This document shows, piece by piece, positions 32,790 to 41,811 of a DNA stretch of 64,000 nucleotides. Every line of letters starts with the position of its first letter. The first letter of the stretch is position 1. The position numbers and the translations under genes are program-made. The DNA comes from an uncultured Sulfitobacter sp. Lineage in GTDB: Bacteria > Pseudomonadota > Alphaproteobacteria > Rhodobacterales > Rhodobacteraceae. Where the stretch lies: contig NZ_CANMFS010000001.1 in NCBI RefSeq assembly GCF_947497275.1, positions 62,001 through 126,000 on the forward strand, read 5' to 3'. The notes under the pieces are model-generated. The model had not been told where the DNA came from and made no database searches. It worked only from the letters and a program-made list of their open reading frames with translations.

Positions 32790-34247
32790 TCAGCCGAGAC
32801 CAACTGTTTCCAGCAAAAGATCAAGATCGAAATACCGCTCCAGGTGTGCGGCCAGATCATTAAGCGTTTCCTCGACCTGCTGTTCGTAGAGAACGGTTGA
32901 TACCGCGCCGACCTGCGCCAGATAGGCTGCGCGAAATGCGTCCGAGGCGAATATGCCATGCAGATAGCATCCCAGTACCGTTCCTGAACGGTTCGATGCG
33001 CCGTCAGGCGTGCCGTCAAGCTCGATCCAGGGCCGTTCACAATCGCGTCCGGTCGTGCTGCCCATGTGGATCTCGTAGCCTTGAAGGGAGGTTGCGCTTT
33101 GCTGGTGGCGGCCAACGCGAAGCGACAGCTTCTTGACCGGGGCGAGGATGGTTTCGACGTCGAGATGCCCCAGACCCATGACGGTTCCGGCTGGTCCCTC
33201 GACACCGCCGGGATCGCTGATGGAATGTCCCAGCATCTGATAACCGCCACACAGGCCCATGACATGGCCACCGCGTCGGATATGCGCCGCGATATCGATG
33301 TCCCATCCTGTCGCGCGCAAGGCGGTCAGGTCGGACACCGTTGCCTTACTGCCCAATAGAAGGATCAGATCCGCCTCGGCGGGGATCGTGTTGCCCGCTG
33401 TGACCATGCGCAGATCCACATTCGGTTCCGAACAGAGTGGGTCGAGATCGTCGAAATTCGATATACTCGGCAATTGTGGGACCGCAATCACCACGCCCGT
33501 ACCGCCAGACCTCGCACGGGCGGGAAGGTCCATCACATCCTCCGCCGGCAGACGCGCTGCTGCATTGAACCAGGGTATGACGCCGAAACTCCGCCAACCG
33601 GTCCGCTGCACGATATCATCGCGTCCGGCATCGAAAAGGGTGCGGTCGCCACGAAACTTGTTGACGCAGAACCCCTTGATCAGGGCATTGTCCGCATCCG
33701 ACAGAACGGCCTGCGTGCCGACGATCTGTGCAATCACGCCGCCGCGGTCGATGTCTCCAAGCAGGATGACCGGCACCTCGCACGCGCGGGCAAAGCCCAT
33801 GTTGGCGATATCTCCGGCGCGTAAATTCGTCTCAGCGGGGCTGCCAGCGCCTTCGACGACGATTAGATCGCATTGCTGTCCCAATCTGTCAAAGCTGTCC
33901 ACCACGGCCGGCAGCAGCGTTTTCTTGTTCGCGCCGAATGCACGGGCGTCCTGATGACCGGCCACGCGACCCTGAACGATGATCTGTGCACCGGTAGCGG
34001 TCTCCGGTTTGAGCAGCACAGGGTTCATATCAGTGTGAGGAGAAACACCGCAGGCACGCGCCTGCAGCGCCTGAGCGCGACCAATTTCCCCACCATCCGC
34101 CGTCACGGCGGCGTTGTTCGACATGTTCTGTGGTTTGAAAGGACGGACCTTGATCCCGCGCAAGTGCAAGGCACGCAATATGCCGGCCACGATCATGGAT
34201 TTGCCGACGTTGCTGCCGGTGCCCTGGATCATGATCGCTTTGGCCAA
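32790..34247 (-). CDS. cobQ: Cobyric acid synthase CobQ
   Basis: A 485-residue glutamine-dependent amidotransferase that amidates the b, d, e and g side chains of adenosylcobyrinic acid a,c-diamide in vitamin B12 synthesis. The start is TTG 34247 (LAKAIMIQGTGSN), where GAGGGA lies upstream and the homologues begin; the ~57 codons further upstream overlap the terminator and DUF6280 gene. The N-terminal P-loop-like MIQGTGSNVGKS, KPQNMSNNAAVT and a C-terminal class I GATase domain with GLCGGYQMLG (nucleophilic Cys) are present. No other B12 gene is in the window. Confidence 0.88.
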   Translation of the reverse strand: MAKAIMIQGTGSNVGKSMIVAGILRALHLRGIKVRPFKPQNMSNNAAVTADGGEIGRAQALQARACGVSPHTDMNPVLLKPETATGAQIIVQGRVAGHQDARAFGANKKTLLPAVVDSFDRLGQQCDLIVVEGAGSPAETNLRAGDIANMGFARACEVPVILLGDIDRGGVIAQIVGTQAVLSDADNALIKGFCVNKFRGDRTLFDAGRDDIVQRTGWRSFGVIPWFNAAARLPAEDVMDLPARARSGGTGVVIAVPQLPSISNFDDLDPLCSEPNVDLRMVTAGNTIPAEADLILLLGSKATVSDLTALRATGWDIDIAAHIRRGGHVMGLCGGYQMLGHSISDPGGVEGPAGTVMGLGHLDVETILAPVKKLSLRVGRHQQSATSLQGYEIHMGSTTGRDCERPWIELDGTPDGASNRSGTVLGCYLHGIFASDAFRAAYLAQVGAVSTVLYEQQVEETLNDLAAHLERYFDLDLLLETVGLG

Positions 34248-34277
34248 TTCGGATCCCTCGCGCCGCCCGCCCGCAAA

Positions 34278-34310
34278 AAAAAGACGCAAGCCACCGGCTC
34301 GCGTCTTTTT
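34278..34310 (-). terminator. Bidirectional intrinsic terminator
   Basis: AAAAGACGC-AAGCCACCGGCTC-GCGTCTTTT, with an inner AGCC/GGCT stem, flanked by an A-run on the left (34275-34282) and a T-run on the right. On the minus strand the T-run is 8 long, 20 bases after the stop of the gene at 34330-34650, so it ends that transcript before cobQ. Confidence 0.8.
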
Positions 34311-34329
34311 CGCTTCGATGCGCGCGCTT

Positions 34330-34650
34330 TTACGCGGCTTCGGCTTGCTGGGCGGCGTTGCGGCGCTCCGACTCTTCGCGCGATAGCGCAACGGATGTCC
34401 GGACGCCTTTGCCGACAAAATCCATCAGACCGGTCACGACGCGTTCGTTGGGATCGATACCGGCGCAACTCAATACTTCACGACCATCGCGCGACCGCGC
34501 CCACCGGGCGATCTGCTCGGGGCCGTTGCCGTATTTTTTGTCGTCGGCAATCGCATCGTCCAACGCGGCCAGTACCACGGCAGCGAATAGTTTGCGGGCA
34601 CGGTTGCCCTGCTCGTTGTTAAAGGCTGTGCCATCAACGAAATCTTTCAT
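34330..34650 (-). CDS. DUF6280-like protein
   Basis: A 106-residue conserved protein that I recognise as DUF6280-like from Rhodobacteraceae genomes. It begins MKDFVDGTAFNNEQGNRARKL, is mostly alpha-helical, with KKYGNGPEQIARWARSRDG in the middle and a charged C-terminal helix (SREESERRNAAQQAEAA). No signal peptide. It has its own intrinsic terminator downstream and stands alone between cobQ and efp, so it is probably monocistronic. Function unknown. Confidence 0.72.
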   Translation of the reverse strand: MKDFVDGTAFNNEQGNRARKLFAAVVLAALDDAIADDKKYGNGPEQIARWARSRDGREVLSCAGIDPNERVVTGLMDFVGKGVRTSVALSREESERRNAAQQAEAA

Positions 34651-34865
34651 CTCGTCGTCCTTTCATTATTCTTGCTCTTGTCATCCACGGCGTCGGGTCG
34701 TTCTGACAGATAAAGAGCGATTCGGATACCCTGTTTTCACATGGCACCTATGACATGAACGCATAGCTTTTCGCAGGCGCAGCACGATAAAGGTGTCCTT
34801 GCACGTGTAAGTGACACAAGATATAGGGCTCGGTAATCATTCATCAACCTTGTCAGAGTTTGCAG

Positions 34866-35429
34866 ATGCCAAAAATTAACGGAAATGAGATCCGTCCAGG
34901 AAACGTATTGGAACATAATGGCGGTCTTTGGGCAGCCGTGAAGGTAGATCACGTGAAACCGGGCAAAGGTGGGGCATTTGCACAGGTTGAGATGAAAAAT
35001 CTTCGCAACGGCTCAAAGCTCAACGAACGCTTCCGGTCTGCGGACAAGGTGGAGCGGGTGCGGCTGGAGCAGAAGGACCAACAGTTCCTGTACGAGGACG
35101 ATGGGATGCTGGTCGTGATGGACACAGACACCTACGACCAGGTTCAGATCCCGGCAGATCTGTTGGGAGAACGCCGTGCGTTCCTGCAGGACGGCATGAT
35201 GATTGTCGTCGAATACCACGAAAGCGAGGCGTTGAACGCGTCGTTGCCGCAAAAAGTGACCTGCAAGATCGTTGAGACAGAGCCGGTCGTGAAGGGCCAG
35301 ACCGCCGCGAACTCCTTCAAGCCGGCGCTTTTGGACAATGGTATCAAAGTGTCCGTACCGCCGTTCGTCGGACAGGACGAGGAGATCATCGTGAATACCG
35401 AAACGATGGAGTATGTCGAGCGCGCCTGA
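34866..35429 (+). CDS. efp: Translation elongation factor P
   Basis: EF-P, 187 residues, the normal length; it relieves ribosome stalling at poly-proline. The start is ATG 34866 ([17 protein letters not shown]). The tip of domain I reads [16 protein letters not shown], where the Lys of PGKGG is the position that is beta-lysylated in E. coli; no epmA/epmB genes are in this window. The KOW/EF-P central domain and C-terminal domain ([20 protein letters not shown]) are complete. A terminator follows the stop. Confidence 0.93.
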   Translation: MPKINGNEIRPGNVLEHNGGLWAAVKVDHVKPGKGGAFAQVEMKNLRNGSKLNERFRSADKVERVRLEQKDQQFLYEDDGMLVVMDTDTYDQVQIPADLLGERRAFLQDGMMIVVEYHESEALNASLPQKVTCKIVETEPVVKGQTAANSFKPALLDNGIKVSVPPFVGQDEEIIVNTETMEYVERA

Positions 35430-35454
35430 CGCCGCGTCTCGCCGACCTGCTGTG

Positions 35455-35482
35455 ACGCGTCCCGTATTGCGGGGCGCGTTTT
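35455..35482 (+). terminator. Intrinsic terminator of efp
   Basis: ACGCGTCCCG-TATTG-CGGGGCGCGT forms a 10-bp stem (one T-G pair) followed by TTTTGC, 25 bases after the efp stop. On the minus strand it would also sit just beyond the end of ygfZ. Confidence 0.75.
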
Positions 35483-35494
35483 GCATTGTAATGG

Positions 35495-36238
35495 CTACTC
35501 TACACGCTCAACTGCTGCATCGCCCGCCTGCATCGTACCCTTAGCGCGATCAAAGCGGAGATAGGCGAGGGCAAGATCGCCGGACCGCGACAAAAGGGTA
35601 CCGACGGGTTTGCCGTCGGCCGTGATTTCGGTACCGGTGTGCGCCTCACCGTTGACCGCGACCTTTGCAAGGCCTTTGCGAAGCTCGGTCTTGTGCTTCA
35701 TGCGGGCGGTGACTTCCTGCCCAACGTAGCACCCTTTGCGGAAATCGACGCCTCCGATCCGGTCGAACGCCATTTCCAGAATGTAGCTCTCAGGCGTCAA
35801 CTCCACTCCGGCGCGGGGGATGATGTGTGCAACGCGCAGCGCGGTCCAGTCCACGGTATCGTCCGTCTGCAGGTCACTTCGGTAGGCGCGCCAGCCGAGG
35901 GCGGCATGGCGCGGATCGGGCAGGGCGTCATCGGGCAAGACGCCAATGCCCCGGTGCAGGTGGAGGGCGGTGGGGGCGATGGTGACGTCCGCACGCAGTT
36001 TATACATCGACAACCGCTGCACCAACATATCGGCCTGTGCTTCATCCGCGTCCAACAGCACGCCGTCACCATCGGCCTTGAGGAAGAAATCCGCCAGGTA
36101 CTTGCCTTGGGGGGTGAGCAGCGCCGCATAGACAAGACCGTCTTTCAACCGTTCGATATCGTTGGTGATCAGGCCCTGCAGAAACTCGAGTGTGTCGGCC
36201 CCCGTGAGGCGCAGAATACGGCGGGAAGCGGCGGTCAT
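35495..36238 (-). CDS. ygfZ: Folate-binding protein YgfZ
   Basis: A 247-residue GcvT-like protein that helps maturation or repair of Fe-S enzymes with tetrahydrofolate. The diagnostic motif KGCYVGQEVTARMKHK is at about residues 170-185 with the conserved Cys. The N-terminal LTGADTLEFLQGLITNDIERL and C-terminal GTLLSRSGDLALAYLRFD also match. It is convergent with efp, with the terminator hairpin between the two genes, and divergent from the glycosyltransferase. Confidence 0.88.
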   Translation of the reverse strand: MTAASRRILRLTGADTLEFLQGLITNDIERLKDGLVYAALLTPQGKYLADFFLKADGDGVLLDADEAQADMLVQRLSMYKLRADVTIAPTALHLHRGIGVLPDDALPDPRHAALGWRAYRSDLQTDDTVDWTALRVAHIIPRAGVELTPESYILEMAFDRIGGVDFRKGCYVGQEVTARMKHKTELRKGLAKVAVNGEAHTGTEITADGKPVGTLLSRSGDLALAYLRFDRAKGTMQAGDAAVERVE

Positions 36239-36315
36239 CGGACTATCCTTTCATCATTGGTATCTATATAGCGAGCCTCGCCCCGGGCAAAAGGGGTGAA
36301 CGCGAAAGGAACGGG

Positions 36316-37062
36316 ATGCGCGCACAACTCTCGGTTATCGTACCGACACTGAATGCCGAGACTACACTAGGGTCCTGTTTCGCCGCCCTGATGGAGGGCC
36401 TTGATGCCGGGCTGATCCGCGAAGTCATCGTGAGCGACGGCGGGTCGAGCGATGCGACGGGTGCGCAGGCGCAGGCGTGGGGGGCCGATGTTGTCCACGG
36501 CACTCCATCGCGCGGTGGGCAGTTGCGCCGGGGTGTTGCGGCAGCGCGCGGCGAGTGGTTCTTGATCTTGCACGCGGACACGGTGTTGGCACCGGGTTGG
36601 AGTGGTGCGGTGATTGCGCATATGCAGGGGCGCAGGGCGGGGTGGTTCCGGCTGTCGTTCGACCGGCGCGGACTCGCCCCCTCTATGGTCGCGGGTTGGG
36701 CGAATTTGCGAAGTCGGATGGGACTGCCTTATGGCGATCAAGGACTGCTCGTGCACCGGGATGTCTATCGTGCGACGGGGGGCTACCGCGATATTCCCTT
36801 GATGGAAGATGTAGCATTGGCGCGGGCCTTGCGCGGTCAGCTGACGCCGGTGGACGCGGTCGCGATCACATCCGCGTCCAAATACCGACAGCACGGATGG
36901 CTGTCGCGCGGAAGCCGTAACCTATGGACGCTCCTGCGGTACCTCTGCGGAACCTCTCCGATGCGGCTTGCGCAAAGTTATGATCGCAGACGCAAATTGC
37001 CGTTGGCAGCGGATCCAAAGGACGCGCGTGCGCGCGACACGATTGATGACGCGCGCGGCTGA
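36316..37062 (+). CDS. TIGR04283-type glycosyltransferase (rSAM/selenodomain-associated)
   Basis: A 248-residue GT-A family 2 glycosyltransferase. It has LSVIVPTLNAETTL (UDP-sugar binding start), VSDGGSSDAT near residue 40, LHADTVLAPG (DXD-type), GDQGLLVHRDVYRATGGYRD near 140 and PLMEDVALARAL. This last set is typical of the arsenosugar-biosynthesis-linked TIGR04283 group. The partner rSAM gene is not in the window, so the true product is uncertain. Start after GAAAGGA. Confidence 0.75.
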   Translation: MRAQLSVIVPTLNAETTLGSCFAALMEGLDAGLIREVIVSDGGSSDATGAQAQAWGADVVHGTPSRGGQLRRGVAAARGEWFLILHADTVLAPGWSGAVIAHMQGRRAGWFRLSFDRRGLAPSMVAGWANLRSRMGLPYGDQGLLVHRDVYRATGGYRDIPLMEDVALARALRGQLTPVDAVAITSASKYRQHGWLSRGSRNLWTLLRYLCGTSPMRLAQSYDRRRKLPLAADPKDARARDTIDDARG

Positions 37063-37127
37063 GGTTCTCGCGAAGGTCCCAAGCCGGTGGCGATTGCGGA
37101 TGTGCCATGCGGTGATTTGCCGTTGGG

Positions 37128-38984
37128 CTATCCGAACAGATGCTGTCCGATCCTCTGCAGAATGTTCGGCTGCCTCTCATCGTCATCGCCTTCCACTCGC
37201 ACGGTTTCGCGCCCGGCGAGGCGCTCCGACACCGTCTTGCCGTCCTTGAACTGAAGCCGGTAGAGGTCGGCGTAGATACCGCCGCGTGCCAGCAGCTCTT
37301 CGTGGGTACCGTGGTCGACGACGCGGCCGCGGTCCATCACGATGATCTTGTCCGCGCCGCGGATCGTGCTGAGCCGGTGCGCGATCACGAGGGTGGTGCG
37401 GCCGACTGACAGGCGGTCCAGCGCATCCTGCACCACTTGCTCGGACTGGGCATCCAGTGCGCTCGTTGCTTCGTCCAGAAGCAAGATCGGGGTGTTGCGC
37501 AGCAGGGCCCGCGCGATTACGACGCGCTGGCGCTGCCCGCCCGACAGAGCGGAGCCGCGTGGCCCCACACGGGTGTCCAGTCCGCGTTCCAGTTGCGGCA
37601 AAAAGTCGGACACGAAAGCGGCATCGAGAACGGTTTTCAGCTGTGCGTCGGTGACGTCGGTACGACCGAGTACGATATTCTCGCGCAGCGTCTCGTCGAA
37701 CAGCAACGCCTCTTGCGACACCACGGAAAACAGCATTCGAAGATCTGGAATGGCCATCGCAGTGGTGGGCACGCCGCCGATGCGCACTGTACCTTCATCA
37801 GGGTCCAGCAGGCGGGTAAGCAAATTGAAGATGGTCGATTTGCCGGCCCCCGACGCGCCGACGAGGGCAGTCGTCTCGCCTGCCTTGGCGGTCAGGGAAA
37901 CCCCGCGAAGTATCTGCGCGTCGCCGAAAGACAGGATCACATCATCAAGCTCGATGTCCGGGCTTTGGGTCGGCGCGGCCTGCGGTGCGGCCGGCGAGGA
38001 CAGGCGGACGGGTGCGTCCATCAATTCCTTGATCCGTTCCAGGGCTGCGGCGGCGGTCTGCCATTGGCCGCTGATCGCACCCAGACGCCGCAGGGGATTG
38101 AAGGTAAACCCCATCGCGGTGAAGAAAGTCATGAATTCACCGATAGTCTTGTCGCCGGAGATGATTTCCGAGCCGCCATAAAGGATTACGGCCATGAAGC
38201 CGATGCCGGAGATGATGTCGATCATCGCGGGGATCGCGGAACTGCCGAAGGCGGTACGCACCTCTGTTGACACGAAAGTCTTGGTGATGTCGCGGTACTG
38301 GCGCGCCTGGTAGGCCTCCAGCGCGTTCAGCTTGATCTGGACGATGCCGTGAAACACCTCGTCAAGGCGGGTGGACAGGGTCGCGCCCAGATCGCGCGCC
38401 TCGCGCGCGCGGCTGCGGACGAAGCGTTGTGCAAAAGCGGCGGGCAGTACCATAACGGGGATGCCGATGCAGGCCAGCAGCGCCCAAATTGGATCAATCG
38501 AAATCGCGACGGCCAGCAATACAAGAAGCCCGATGAAATCGCGCCCTGCACCGGTGATGACCGCACGCCATACGTTCCCCACGGCGTTTACGTCGGACTG
38601 TACCCGCTGGACCAGAAATCCGGGCGGATGGTTCTGATGAAACGCGCCGTCCTGCTGCATCATCCGGTCCAGCAGGTCGATCCGCATATCGGCGGCCGAT
38701 CGTTGCGAAATACGGGTCAACAGAACCTTTGAGGCGACGCTGGTAAAGGCGCGCAGCACGAAGATCCCCAGCAGCACAAACCCGACGACCAGCAACATCG
38801 AAGAATCGCCCGCGACAAAAACGCGGTCGAACATCGGCTCCATCAACTTGGCCATGGCACCCAGTGTGGATCCCTCGAGCACCATGCAGAAAACGGCAAG
38901 CCCGAGTTTGCCCATGTGCCGGCGCAGGTAGTCCTTCCAAAGCCAGCGCATCAGCTGGCCCGAGGTATAGCTTTGTCCGCTCAT
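37128..38984 (-). CDS. ABC exporter, MsbA-like (membrane domain plus ATPase)
   Basis: A 618-residue fused ABC exporter that works as a dimer. Six membrane helices fill residues ~25-320; the nucleotide-binding domain has GASGAGKSTI near residue 425, LSGGQRQRV near 520 and ILLLDEATSALD near 540. The start is ATG 38984 (MSGQSYTSGQLMRWLWKDY); earlier codons are antisense noise. The substrate is not shown by the sequence: lipid A or another lipid is possible (MsbA-type), as is a drug. It is divergent from the aminotransferase gene. Confidence 0.85.
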   Translation of the reverse strand: MSGQSYTSGQLMRWLWKDYLRRHMGKLGLAVFCMVLEGSTLGAMAKLMEPMFDRVFVAGDSSMLLVVGFVLLGIFVLRAFTSVASKVLLTRISQRSAADMRIDLLDRMMQQDGAFHQNHPPGFLVQRVQSDVNAVGNVWRAVITGAGRDFIGLLVLLAVAISIDPIWALLACIGIPVMVLPAAFAQRFVRSRAREARDLGATLSTRLDEVFHGIVQIKLNALEAYQARQYRDITKTFVSTEVRTAFGSSAIPAMIDIISGIGFMAVILYGGSEIISGDKTIGEFMTFFTAMGFTFNPLRRLGAISGQWQTAAAALERIKELMDAPVRLSSPAAPQAAPTQSPDIELDDVILSFGDAQILRGVSLTAKAGETTALVGASGAGKSTIFNLLTRLLDPDEGTVRIGGVPTTAMAIPDLRMLFSVVSQEALLFDETLRENIVLGRTDVTDAQLKTVLDAAFVSDFLPQLERGLDTRVGPRGSALSGGQRQRVVIARALLRNTPILLLDEATSALDAQSEQVVQDALDRLSVGRTTLVIAHRLSTIRGADKIIVMDRGRVVDHGTHEELLARGGIYADLYRLQFKDGKTVSERLAGRETVRVEGDDDERQPNILQRIGQHLFG

Positions 38985-39141
38985 AGTTCGGGCTTTCCTG
39001 CTCGGTCCGGAGAGTTCGCGCGATCCTAGTGGGCCTTGCGGGCAGGGGCAAGCGCAGGGCGCGATTGACGCGGCTGCGCGAGCGGCTATGGTCTGCGCCA
39101 AACGGCAATTGCAACCGGTTGGCCGAAAAGGAAAATAGCAA

Positions 39142-40350
39142 ATGACACAAAAGCCGAACCTGTCCCACGGGCGGGGATACCTTGCTATTCCGGGACCGTC
39201 CGTGATGCCCGAGGCGGTCCTTCAGGCGATGCACCGTCCCGCACCGAACATCTACGAAGGCGAGCTGGTCGATATGATGCCGGGTATCGTGGCAGATCTG
39301 AAACGTGTCGCGCGCACCGAGCATCATGCCACGATCTATATCGGCAACGGACACGCCGCGTGGGAAGCGGCGCTGAGCAATGTCGTGGCGCCCGGCGAGC
39401 GTGTGCTGGTTCCTGCAACGGGACGCTTTGGGCATGGTTGGGCAGATATGGCTGCGGGGATCGGGGCCGACGTGGAGATCATCGATTTCGGCAAATCCGC
39501 GCCTTTCGATCCGACACGGGTGGCCGAGGCATTGGCTGCGGACACGGACCACCGGATCAAGGCCGTGCTGGCGGTGCATGTAGATACGTCAAGTTCGGTG
39601 AAGAACGATGTTGCGGCCCTGCGCGCGGTACTGGACGCCGAAGGCCATCCGGCGCTTTTGATGGCCGATTGCATCGCGTCGTTGGGCTGTGACCGTTTCG
39701 AGATGGACGCCTGGGGCGTCGATGTGGTGGTAACAGGCTGTCAGAAGGGGCTGATGGTGCCACCCGGATGTGCATTCGTTTTCTTCAACGACCGTGCGCA
39801 GGCCGCGCGTGCCGCGATGCCACGGGTGAGTAGGTACTGGGACTGGGTGCCGCGCAGCGAGGGAACCCAGTTCTTCCAGTATTTTGCAGGCACCGCGCCC
39901 ACGCATCATTTGTACGGGCTGCGCACATCGCTGGATATGATTCACGCCGAAGGGATCGAAAATGTCTGGGCGCGGCACGGTGTACTTGCGCGTGCGATCT
40001 GGGCGGCTTGCGATGCGTGGGCCACGCAAGGTGAAATGCGGCTGAATATTTCGGATCCTGCCTATCGCAGCACTGCCGTTACATCTTTGCGCCTGGGACA
40101 GGCTGACGGCACGCGTCTGCGCGATTGGGTGCAAAACCAGCTTGGTCTGACGCTGGGGATCGGGCTTGGCATGGCGGAACCGGGGGATCCGAAGCGGGAC
40201 GCGTTCTTTCGGCTGGGTCACATGGGGCACGTCAACGGACAGATGGTCATGGGGATGCTTGGCGGGATAGAGGCGGGTCTGTGCGCGCTCGACATCGCGC
40301 ACGGACGCGGTGCCCTGGATGCAGCAGCGGAGGTGATCGGCGGGGCCTAG
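39142..40350 (+). CDS. Class V aminotransferase (serine-glyoxylate/alanine-glyoxylate type)
   Basis: A 402-residue PLP-dependent enzyme with YLAIPGPSVMPEAVLQAM at the start, HVDTSSSVKNDVAAL near residue 150, DCIASLGCDRFEMDAWGVD near 175 and TGCQKGLMVPPG near 197, where the Lys carries PLP. Related enzymes move an amino group from serine or alanine to glyoxylate in the serine cycle or photorespiration. Its stop codon TAG shares CTAG with the convergent stop of the next gene. Glyoxylate use would fit a route that makes glyoxylate, but that link is speculation. Confidence 0.83.
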   Translation: MTQKPNLSHGRGYLAIPGPSVMPEAVLQAMHRPAPNIYEGELVDMMPGIVADLKRVARTEHHATIYIGNGHAAWEAALSNVVAPGERVLVPATGRFGHGWADMAAGIGADVEIIDFGKSAPFDPTRVAEALAADTDHRIKAVLAVHVDTSSSVKNDVAALRAVLDAEGHPALLMADCIASLGCDRFEMDAWGVDVVVTGCQKGLMVPPGCAFVFFNDRAQAARAAMPRVSRYWDWVPRSEGTQFFQYFAGTAPTHHLYGLRTSLDMIHAEGIENVWARHGVLARAIWAACDAWATQGEMRLNISDPAYRSTAVTSLRLGQADGTRLRDWVQNQLGLTLGIGLGMAEPGDPKRDAFFRLGHMGHVNGQMVMGMLGGIEAGLCALDIAHGRGALDAAAEVIGGA

Positions 40351-40526
40351 CCCGCTCTGCGCACCTCGACGTAGCTGATCAGCCGATTGATACACCAGCC
40401 TGTTCCCGCGACTGCAACGAGGCCCCAGATCGCCCAGATCGCAAAAAAGATCCAGGCGATGTTCACGCCGAACATCACGATGCAGGCGGTTGTGAAATCG
40501 GGCGCACTGCCCCGCATGTCATCCAT
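40347..40526 (-). CDS. Small membrane protein, 59 residues
   Basis: MDDMRGSAPDFTTACIVMF starts the peptide, then a long hydrophobic helix pair (VNIAWIFFAIWAIWGLVAVAGTGWCI) and a short basic tail (YVEVRRAG). AAGGGA lies 9 bases before the ATG at 40526, so it is likely translated. It is a conserved-looking inner-membrane hypothetical protein. It sits downstream of the aminotransferase-like gene 40579-41682 on the same strand, so the two may be one transcript. Function unknown. Confidence 0.65.
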   Translation of the reverse strand: MDDMRGSAPDFTTACIVMFGVNIAWIFFAIWAIWGLVAVAGTGWCINRLISYVEVRRAG

Positions 40527-40578
40527 CGGCGTCGTTTCCCTTGTCTCGCCTACAAAGATAACGCAGGTTTCCGCCAAG

Positions 40579-41682
40579 TCAGCCTTTTTCTGCATCCTGC
40601 AAGGCGAGCGGCAGCGCCGCGGCGAACGCATCGAGCATCGGATCAGTGCCGCAGCTGACGCGAATACACCGGTTTTGCGGTGCGACGAACGGCATCCGGA
40701 CAAATACCCCCCGCGTGACCAGCCCGTCGAGCACGGCCTTGGCGAACACCCCGTCGCGTCCACAATCAATGGCGACGAAATTGGTGGCGGAGGGCAGGGG
40801 CTGTAGCCCGTTGTCTCGTGCGATCAGTGCGATCCGGCTTCGCGCTGCTGCAATCCGCTTCTGGACTGAATGCAGATAGGGCTGATCGTGCAATGCCGCG
40901 AGGGCACCAGCCTGCGCCGCGCGGTTCATGCCGAAATGGTTGCGCACCTTGTGAAACGACCCGATCAGATCGGGATGCCCGATCGCGTAGCCGACACGCG
41001 CGCCGGCCATCCCGTAGGCCTTGGAGAACGTGCGCATCCGGATCACCCTTGGATCATCTGCCGGCAACAGCAGCGCCGTGCCTTCGGGCGCGCAATCGAT
41101 GTATGCCTCGTCGAGCACCAGCAGCGTGGTATCGGGCAAGGCGTCCATGGCGCGCAGGATGTCGGCACCGGTGTGATGGCTGCCCATCGGGTTGTCCGGA
41201 TTGGCGAGATAAACGAGCTTTGCGTCGACCTCACCGGCCTTGGCGAACAGGGCCACCGGATCCTCGTGGTCGCCGCTGTAGGGCACGGTATGCAGCGCAC
41301 CGCCGAAGCCCGCCACATGGTAACTGAAGGTGGGGTACGCGCCTGCGGAGGTCACAACGGCATCGCCTCGCGCGACGAGCAGACGCACGAGATATCCCAG
41401 AAGGCCGTCGATGCCTTCGCCCACCATGATATGCGCGGGCGTTGTCGCGTGATAATCGGCAAGGGCTGCGCGCAGATCGTGGCTTTCGGGATCGCCGTAC
41501 ATCCAGTGTGCTGTCTCTGCCATGGCTGTGATCGCATCGGGTGAAGGGCCGAACACGCTCTCATTCGCTCCAAGCCGTGCGTCGAACGCGGCGCCCCGCG
41601 CACGCTCTTGCGTTTCCGGACCAACGAACGGAACCGTGGCGGGAAGCGACCGGGCGAGAGGGGTGAGGCGGGCATGTGTCAT
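40579..41682 (-). CDS. Histidinol-phosphate aminotransferase-like class I/II aminotransferase
   Basis: A 367-residue PLP enzyme of the HisC type: LGANESVFGPSPDA near residue 38, HWMYGDPESHDLRAALAD, YLANPDNPMGSHH near 160 and RTFSKAYGMAGARVGYAIG near 215-233, where the Lys carries PLP; RVSCGT near the end binds the phosphate or carboxylate. Start chosen at ATG 41682 (MTHARLTPLAR). The exact substrate is not clear; it could be an aromatic amino acid aminotransferase rather than HisC. Confidence 0.82.
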   Translation of the reverse strand: MTHARLTPLARSLPATVPFVGPETQERARGAAFDARLGANESVFGPSPDAITAMAETAHWMYGDPESHDLRAALADYHATTPAHIMVGEGIDGLLGYLVRLLVARGDAVVTSAGAYPTFSYHVAGFGGALHTVPYSGDHEDPVALFAKAGEVDAKLVYLANPDNPMGSHHTGADILRAMDALPDTTLLVLDEAYIDCAPEGTALLLPADDPRVIRMRTFSKAYGMAGARVGYAIGHPDLIGSFHKVRNHFGMNRAAQAGALAALHDQPYLHSVQKRIAAARSRIALIARDNGLQPLPSATNFVAIDCGRDGVFAKAVLDGLVTRGVFVRMPFVAPQNRCIRVSCGTDPMLDAFAAALPLALQDAEKG

Positions 41683-41811
41683 ACCCGCAGTTATGACATG
41701 CGCGCGGCCAGGGGCAAGTCGTGTTGATGGGTGCCACGATTGCCGCCACGTTTCGCTGGCCAGAACGCGAGAGATGGTGTGAACTGCTGCCATTAAACGG
41801 AGGAAGCCCCC

